A stretch of DNA of 10,240 bases, from assembly GCA_903876615.1 (NCBI GenBank), contig CAIRAS010000499.1, positions 1 to 10,240 on the forward strand. The letters are read 5' to 3'. This document shows positions 6,380-10,240 of the stretch, one piece after another (the stretch's first letter is position 1; each line of letters starts with the position of its first letter). The notes under the pieces are model-generated. The model worked only from the letters and a program-made list of their open reading frames with translations, was not told where the DNA came from and did not search any database. Source of the stretch: an uncultured Holophagaceae bacterium (GTDB lineage: Bacteria; Acidobacteriota; Holophagae; Holophagales; Holophagaceae). Position numbers and translations under genes: made by a program.

Positions 6380-6475
6380 GATTCCACAGACAGCAAAAGC
6401 CTTAGTTGGGGATCCATGGGCCCGTGCGGTGTGTGGGTCGGCGCACAATCTGTGTCATCTGTGCAATCTGTGGAT
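6373..6475. repeat. Imperfect inverted repeat of 9-bp-spaced CACAGA/TCTGTG units, possible terminator
   Basis: The left arm ATCCACAGATTCCACAGA (6373-6390) and the reverse complement of the right arm (6458-6475) match at 17 of 18 bases, with a 67-nt spacer. Each arm consists of units repeated every 9 bp: CCACAGA at 6375 and 6384, and ATCTGTG at 6448, 6457 and 6466. On the - strand the structure is followed at once by the T-rich stretch CAGTTTTGTTTTTCT, so it could end the lon-ftsY-ribD side transcripts, although the loop is long. From memory, CACAGAT-rich intergenic palindromes of this look occur dispersed in other bacterial genomes; I cannot verify that this is one of them. Confidence 0.65.
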
Positions 6476-6563
6476 CCGCTTCTGGGCTTGAAGCGCTGGG
6501 ATGGGTCATCGCCCATCAGCGGTTCTGCTTCAGGTCTTGATTCATTGCAGGGGCCGGTAGGGC

Positions 6564-7691
6564 TCAGCGCCAGACTTCCCATGCCCCGCCGGGCCAGCGG
6601 GCAGCAGCGGCCTGGGTCCAGCTTTTCGGCAAGGCCAGGTCGAGGGGCGGGCCTCCGGTGGGTTGATTCGACTGGAACCGGTGGAACTCGTCGGCGAGTC
6701 CCTGCGCCAGGAAGGCCTGCACCAGAGAGCCGCCCCCTTCCACCAGGAGCCGACCCACGCCTCGCGCAGCCAGTTCATGCAGGAGATGGCGCAGGCTGCA
6801 GCCCTGGCCCTCGGGGGGCAGGCTGAGGTCCTCGACGCCCCGGAGGGGAACCCGATCCCCCGTGACGGCGCGGAAGGCCGGCTGGCCCGCCACGGGCGTC
6901 CAGACGCGAGCCGTGGCGGGCAGCCGCCCCTGGGGGTCCAGCACCACCCGGGCGAAGACGCGGTGGGGGGCGCTGGGACCGGGCCAGCGGTCCGTGAGCT
7001 GGGGGTCATCGACCGCGATGGTGCCGCGGCCCACCAGGATGGCTTCCGAGGCGCGCCGGAGGGCGTGGGCCAGGCGCTGCACCTCGGGAGGAGTCACCTG
7101 GGTGGTCTGGCCCGCGGGTCCCAGGGAGCCGTCCGAGCCCAGAGCCAGCTTGAGGCTCACCCAGGGCAGGCCCGTGCGGATGAGCTTGAAGAAGGGGGCA
7201 TGGAAGCGGGCACAGGCCTCGCCCAGCACGCCCTCCTCGACCGCGAGGCCCTGGGCGCGCAGGATTGCGAGGCCACCGCCGTCCACCCGGGGGTTCGGGT
7301 CGCGCACCCCCACCACCACCCGCACCACGCCGGCCTGGAGCAGGGCCTGGGTGCAGGGGCCCGTGCGGCCCTGGTGGCAGCAGGGCTCCAGCGTCACGTA
7401 GGCCGTCGCGCCCCGGGGATCCTCACCCCGGGCCTCCGCGTCCCGCAGGGCCATGATCTCGCCGTGAGGGTCCCCGGCCCGGGTGTGGACACCTGCACCC
7501 AGGACCCGCCCCTCCCGCACCAGGACGCAGCCCACGGGCGGGTTGGGGCTGGCCAGGCCCACCCCCTTGAGGCCCTCCTGGAGGGCCAGGGCCAGGAAGT
7601 GGGCGTCTCCGGTCAGCGCCGCCGGGTCCGGCCAGGGACCGCCCGTGGCCAGGGTCCAGGCGACCTCCGGTGTCAGGGCTGCCTCAGCCAT
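6564..7691 (-). CDS. ribD: Bifunctional riboflavin biosynthesis protein RibD (deaminase/reductase)
   Basis: RibD carries out the deamination of the pyrimidine product of GTP cyclohydrolase II and the NADPH-dependent reduction of its ribose side chain. The 375-residue protein has the N-terminal cytidine-deaminase-like domain (about 29-150): SPNPPVGCVLV at 48-58, zinc ligands H76 in HGE with catalytic E78, then C104 and C113 in TLEPCCHQGRTGPC, and DPNPRVDGGG at 131-140. The C-terminal reductase domain (about 175-375) shows LALGSDGS, ILVGRGTIAVDDPQLTDR (218-235) and LLVEGGGSLVQAFL (315-328). The usual HAE is HGE here and the usual LAMSLDG is LALGSDG; both keep the key residues. The start chosen is the ATG at 7691, which overlaps the ftsY stop by 8 bases, because it gives a normal N-terminus. 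A longer in-frame start exists upstream but would lie deep inside ftsY. Other rib genes are not in the window. Confidence 0.95.
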   Translation of the reverse strand: MAEAALTPEVAWTLATGGPWPDPAALTGDAHFLALALQEGLKGVGLASPNPPVGCVLVREGRVLGAGVHTRAGDPHGEIMALRDAEARGEDPRGATAYVTLEPCCHQGRTGPCTQALLQAGVVRVVVGVRDPNPRVDGGGLAILRAQGLAVEEGVLGEACARFHAPFFKLIRTGLPWVSLKLALGSDGSLGPAGQTTQVTPPEVQRLAHALRRASEAILVGRGTIAVDDPQLTDRWPGPSAPHRVFARVVLDPQGRLPATARVWTPVAGQPAFRAVTGDRVPLRGVEDLSLPPEGQGCSLRHLLHELAARGVGRLLVEGGGSLVQAFLAQGLADEFHRFQSNQPTGGPPLDLALPKSWTQAAAARWPGGAWEVWR

Positions 7692-8601
7692 CGAGCAGGC
7701 CGTCCACGAAGGCCTCGGCCTCGAAGGGGATGAGGTCATCGAGGCCCTCTCCCACACCCACGAAGGCAATGGGGAGCTTCAGGCGATCCAGGATGGGCAC
7801 GACCACGCCGCCCTTGGCGCTGCCATCCAGCTTGGTGAGGACCAGATCGGTGACGCCGGCGACCCGGGCGAAGGTCTCGGCCTGGTGCAGGCCGTTCTGG
7901 CCCGTGGTGGCATCCAGCACCAGCAGCACGCGGTGAGGCGCGTCGGGGATCACCTTCTGGAGGCTGCGGCGGATCTTGTCGAGCTCCTTCATTAGGTGGT
8001 CCTTCGTGTGCAACCGGCCCGCGGTGTCGATGAGGACCCAGGGGGTGCCCTTGGCGAGGGCGCTGGTGGCGCCGTCGAAGGCGATCGCGGCGGGGTCACC
8101 GCCCATCTGGTTGCGGATGACCGGCACACCGGCCCGCTCGCCCCAGAGCTCCAGCTGGTCGATGGCGGCGGCGCGGAAGGTGTCACCGGCCACCACCAGC
8201 ACGGCCTCGCCGCGGGTCTTCAGGAGGGCGGCCAGCTTGCCCAGGGTGGTGGTCTTGCCGACGCCGTTGACGCCCACCAGCAGCACCACCTGGGTGCCCT
8301 GGGCGACGAAGGGTTGGGCGGGGCGCTGGCGCAGGATCCGCAGCAGCTCTTCTTTCAAGATGGCCTTGGCGTCGATCTCGGTGCCGCCCTTGAGCTCGCT
8401 ACGCAGCCGGGCCATGAGCTGCTCCACGGCGGTCACACCCAGGTCGGCCTGGAGCAGCAGGTCCTCCAGTTCTTCCAGTTGGGCCGCGTCCAGGCGACGG
8501 AGGCCCAGCAGACGGCCCAGGGGCGCCAGCACCAACTCCTGGGTGCGCTTGAGCCCCTGCTTGAACTTGCTGAAGAGACCACCCAGAAGACCCACGCCCA
8601 C
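7684..8601 (-). CDS. ftsY: Signal recognition particle receptor FtsY
   Basis: FtsY is the SRP receptor GTPase that docks ribosome-SRP complexes on the membrane for co-translational insertion. The 305-residue protein has a short amphipathic N-terminus (GLLGGLFSKFKQGLKRT) in place of a long acidic A domain, the helical N domain (about 20-95), and the NG GTPase domain: G1 GVNGVGKT (110-117), DTFRAAAIDQL (140-150), G3 DTAGR (192-196), G4 TKLDG (256-260), and the closing GVGEGLDDLIPF (282-293). All catalytic motifs are intact. The start is a GTG at 8601; the second GTG at 8595 is an alternative and has GAGG better placed before it. TAGACT upstream may be the -10. It is followed by ribD with an 8-base overlap. 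Functionally it pairs with YidC in membrane protein insertion, though on the opposite strand. Confidence 0.96.
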   Translation of the reverse strand: MGVGLLGGLFSKFKQGLKRTQELVLAPLGRLLGLRRLDAAQLEELEDLLLQADLGVTAVEQLMARLRSELKGGTEIDAKAILKEELLRILRQRPAQPFVAQGTQVVLLVGVNGVGKTTTLGKLAALLKTRGEAVLVVAGDTFRAAAIDQLELWGERAGVPVIRNQMGGDPAAIAFDGATSALAKGTPWVLIDTAGRLHTKDHLMKELDKIRRSLQKVIPDAPHRVLLVLDATTGQNGLHQAETFARVAGVTDLVLTKLDGSAKGGVVVPILDRLKLPIAFVGVGEGLDDLIPFEAEAFVDGLLDG

Positions 8602-8614
8602 CTCGCGAACCCCC

Positions 8615-8620
8615 AGTCTA
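8615..8620 (-). promoter_or_regulatory. Candidate -10 element (TAGACT) before ftsY
   Basis: Reading the - strand, TAGACTGGGGG precedes the GTG at 8601 by 13 nt and has the same shape as the elements before mnmE and gatB. A start about 7 nt downstream leaves a leader of only a few nucleotides to the first GTG and about 12 to the second. No clear -35 is seen. Confidence 0.35.
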
Positions 8621-8761
8621 CCGAAGCGCTGGAACCTCAGCCTCCTCGTCTCGCTTGCCCGGCCCCCTGCGCGATGGCAATGCTTATTTCGTTCCAGCTC
8701 CTATGCCTTGTGGAGACCCCTAGGCGGGAATCCGTGCGAGGGGGCGAGGTAGCGCCCCGGG

Positions 8762-8777
8762 TGTTCCACGTGGAACA
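8762..8777. promoter_or_regulatory. parS site 2 (perfect 16-bp ParB-binding palindrome), intergenic
   Basis: TGTTCCACGTGGAACA is a perfect 16-bp palindrome and the exact chromosomal parS consensus of the TTCCACGTGGAA type known from Pseudomonas and other bacteria. It lies in the gap upstream of ftsY. With the copy at 1479-1492 it makes two sites 7.3 kb apart, the clustering expected close to the replication origin. parA and parB themselves are not in the window. Confidence 0.95.
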
Positions 8778-8822
8778 AGTCCTTTGCCCCCATGCAGCAG
8801 TCAACCCCTTTGAATACAGATC

Positions 8823-9194
8823 CTAACGATTCGGAGGTGGCGCCATGGGCGGAATCAACACGGGCGTAACGCCGCCGATGTTGCCCCAGCTCCGCAAGCC
8901 CCAGGTCCGCTCATCCCAACCGCCCCGGGTGGCGGCGAGGGCGCCCAGCACCAGTAGGCCATCCACCACGGGGTTCACCAGGTGGCGCAGGGGGGCGCCG
9001 GGCTGAAGGGCGGCGGGGTCCACCGCATAGGATCTTGGTCCTGGGTGGGGGGGCAGCTTCAGGGGCCGGGGCTTGCCCAGCTCGCCCACCTCGCAGGTGA
9101 ACTCCCGGGGAGGCGCCAGCGCCTGCAGGGGCAGAGGGGGGCCGAAGGCCAGCGGTGGCAACTCAAGGAGCAGCACAAGCGGGGCGATCAGCAT
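8823..9194 (-). CDS. Small proline-rich exported protein of unknown function
   Basis: A 123-residue protein that I do not recognise. It starts with a hydrophobic stretch (MLIAPLVLLLELPPLAFG) that could be a signal peptide or membrane anchor, followed by a proline- and glycine-rich region, then a second moderately hydrophobic segment (VDGLLVLGALAAT) and a tail ending PPMAPPPNR. A good ribosome binding site, GGAGG, lies 6 nt before the ATG at 9194, which supports translation. It follows the lon stop by 49 bases on the same strand, so it may be cotranscribed with lon. There is one cysteine (in REFTCEVG) and no known catalytic motif. The coding call rests on the ribosome binding site, position and orientation; composition is close to what random high-GC frames give, so confidence is moderate. 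Confidence 0.55.
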   Translation of the reverse strand: MLIAPLVLLLELPPLAFGPPLPLQALAPPREFTCEVGELGKPRPLKLPPHPGPRSYAVDPAALQPGAPLRHLVNPVVDGLLVLGALAATRGGWDERTWGLRSWGNIGGVTPVLIPPMAPPPNR

Positions 9195-9243
9195 GGGGCG
9201 CCTCCAGCAGTAACATCGGCTCGAAGGCGCCCCAGGGCAAGGT

Positions 9244-10240
9244 TCAGCGTGAGTTGGCCTTGGCTTTTTTCGGGATTTCAGGCAGCGTCCAGCCCACCAG
9301 GGCCTGCTCGAAGACCTCTTCCACGTGCTTCACGGGGTGGAAGCGCAACTGCTCACGCAGCTCGGGATCGATCTCCTCGAGGTCTTTCTGGTTGGCGTGG
9401 GGGATGAGGATGTCGTGGATACCCACCCGCAGGGCCGCCAGGGCCTTCTCTTTGAGGCCGCCGATAGGGAGGGCCTCGCCGCGCAGGTCGATCTCGCCGG
9501 TCATGGCGATGGTGTTCCGCACGGGGACACCCTTCAGCACCGACAGCAGCACCGTGGCGATGGCCAGACCGGCGCTGGGCCCGTCCTTGGGAATGGCGCC
9601 CTCGGGGAAGTGGATGTGGATGTCCTGCTTCTGGAACAGCTCGGGATCGATCTGGAAGGCGTCGCCGCGGCTGCGGATGTAGCTCAGCGCTGCCTGGGCG
9701 CTCTCCTTCATGACATCGCCCAGTTGGCCCGTGAGGATCAACAGGCCCTTCCCGGGCATCCGCAGGGCCTCGACGAACAGCACGTCGCCGCCGACGGAAG
9801 TCCAGGCCAGGCCGGTGACCACGCCGATGCGCGGGGCCTTCAGGCGCTCGTCCTGCAGCAGTTTCACGGGTCCCAGCAGCTCATGGAGGGTCTCGTCGTT
9901 GAGGGCGAGCTTCTTCTTGAGGGTGCTCTCGGCCACGCGGCGGGCCACCTTGCGGCAGACGGCGCCGAGCTCCCGCTCCAGCTGGCGCACGCCGGCCTCG
10001 CGGGTGTAGCCCGTGACGATGGCCTTGAGCGCCTTCTTGGAGATGGACACGTGCTTCTTGGAGATGCCGTGCTTCTCGAGCTGCTTGGGGATCAGGTACT
10101 GCTCGGCGATGCCCAGCTTCTCCTCCAGCGTGTAGCTGTTGAGGTAGATGATCTCCATGCGGTCCTTGAAGGCCGGGTGGATGGGCTCCAGCTCGTTGGC
10201 GTTGGCCAGGAAGAGCACCTGGCTAAGATCAATGGGCACA
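9244..10240 (-). CDS. lon: ATP-dependent protease Lon, C-terminal part (5' end outside window)
   Basis: Lon degrades misfolded and selected regulatory proteins in the cytoplasm using ATP. The frame is open to the right edge, so the visible 331 or so residues are the end of the AAA+ module plus the whole protease domain. The left part shows DLSQVLFLANANELEPIHPA and FKDRMEIIYLNSYTLEEKL (sensor-1 region and DRME), then the sensor-2 helix bundle with TREAGVRQLERELG. The protease domain has GLAWTSVGGDVLFVE, DVMKESAQAALSY, and the Ser-Lys dyad: Ser in PKDGPSAGLA (codon 9574-9576) and Lys in LPIGGLKEKAL (codon 9451-9453). The ending, HVEEVFEQALVGWTL plus a short basic tail, is normal for bacterial Lon. 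No disruption is seen. The Met at 10239 is internal, not a start. Confidence 0.97.
   Translation of the reverse strand, partial: VPIDLSQVLFLANANELEPIHPAFKDRMEIIYLNSYTLEEKLGIAEQYLIPKQLEKHGISKKHVSISKKALKAIVTGYTREAGVRQLERELGAVCRKVARRVAESTLKKKLALNDETLHELLGPVKLLQDERLKAPRIGVVTGLAWTSVGGDVLFVEALRMPGKGLLILTGQLGDVMKESAQAALSYIRSRGDAFQIDPELFQKQDIHIHFPEGAIPKDGPSAGLAIATVLLSVLKGVPVRNTIAMTGEIDLRGEALPIGGLKEKALAALRVGIHDILIPHANQKDLEEIDPELREQLRFHPVKHVEEVFEQALVGWTLPEIPKKAKANSR

Larger units (their letters stand above)
6272..6563. other. Gene-free junction between convergent thiS and ribD
   Basis: No credible gene is seen in these 292 bases. From left to right the region holds an unremarkable GC-rich stretch, a short duplication (ACGAGGG-ACGAGGG region near 6325-6338), an AT-rich patch (about 6343-6374, with CTAGAAA-type words), a perfect DnaA-box match (TTATCCACA, 6371-6379), an imperfect inverted repeat of CACAGAT/ATCTGTG units (6373-6475), and another GC-rich stretch up to the ribD stop. 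Both flanking genes are transcribed towards it, so it should carry termination signals for both. The open frames crossing it translate the repeat into low-complexity peptide and were not called. Confidence 0.75.
8602..8822. other. Intergenic gap between ftsY and a small exported-protein gene, containing parS 2
   Basis: This 221-base gap on the lon/ftsY side holds the ftsY candidate promoter, parS site 2 and, four bases before the 16-base parS, a perfect 6-bp GC hairpin (GGGGCG at 8741-8746, loop AGGTAG, CGCCCC at 8753-8758) with no T-tract on either strand. A 25-codon open frame starting at 8793 on the + strand has no ribosome binding site and was not called. Nothing else is recognised. Confidence 0.6.

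Noticed and set aside
6343..6480. Interpretation of the AT-rich junction as oriC itself
   Set aside because: Only one perfect DnaA box, no cluster, no dnaA or dnaN nearby, and the box is explained by the CACAGA repeat.
8793..8870. 25-codon + strand open frame after parS 2
   Set aside because: No ribosome binding site, no recognisable sequence, and it runs into the opposite-strand gene.
9319..9327. parS half-site TTCCACGTG in lon
   Set aside because: The other half does not match, so it is not a palindromic ParB site.
1..10240. CRISPR arrays, tRNA or rRNA genes, insertion sequences, phage genes
   Set aside because: No regularly spaced repeats, cloverleaf-like stretches, transposase motifs or terminal inverted repeats were seen.

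Overview
This window looks like an origin-proximal segment of a high-GC, Gram-negative-type bacterial chromosome. The evidence is the start of a yidC-jag-mnmE block, typical of chromosomes near oriC, and two near-identical copies of the ParB-binding palindrome GTTCCACGTGGAAC (parS) 7.3 kb apart. By gene content and strongly G+C-rich codon use I would guess an acidobacterium of the Holophaga/Geothrix type, but that is an impression from the proteins, not a demonstrated placement. Nothing points to phage, plasmid or recent transfer.

Left block, + strand (1-6271): the C-terminal end of the membrane insertase YidC; a short KhpB/Jag-type RNA-binding protein; the tRNA-modification GTPase MnmE, with parS copy 1 inside its reading frame; an unrecognised exported protein; GatB of the tRNA amidotransferase; a small zinc-ribbon protein with one membrane anchor; a Cys/Met-metabolism PLP enzyme; and a ThiS-type sulfur carrier whose start overlaps the PLP gene's stop by four bases.

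Middle (6272-6563): a gene-free junction where the two blocks converge. It holds an AT-rich patch, a perfect DnaA-box match and an imperfect inverted repeat built from 9-bp-spaced CACAGAT/ATCTGTG units.

Right block, - strand (10240-6564): the C-terminal part of Lon protease, a small exported protein of unknown function, an intergenic gap holding parS copy 2, ftsY, and ribD overlapping the end of ftsY.

Themes: the genes are mostly housekeeping (membrane protein insertion and targeting by YidC and FtsY, tRNA modification and charging by MnmE and GatB, sulfur and riboflavin metabolism, proteolysis). The more unusual points are parS embedded in mnmE, a MnmE whose G4 nucleotide-specificity motif is degenerate, the PLP enzyme-sulfur carrier pair, and a recurring TAnnCTGG-like element just before several start codons, which in two cases suggests leaderless mRNAs.
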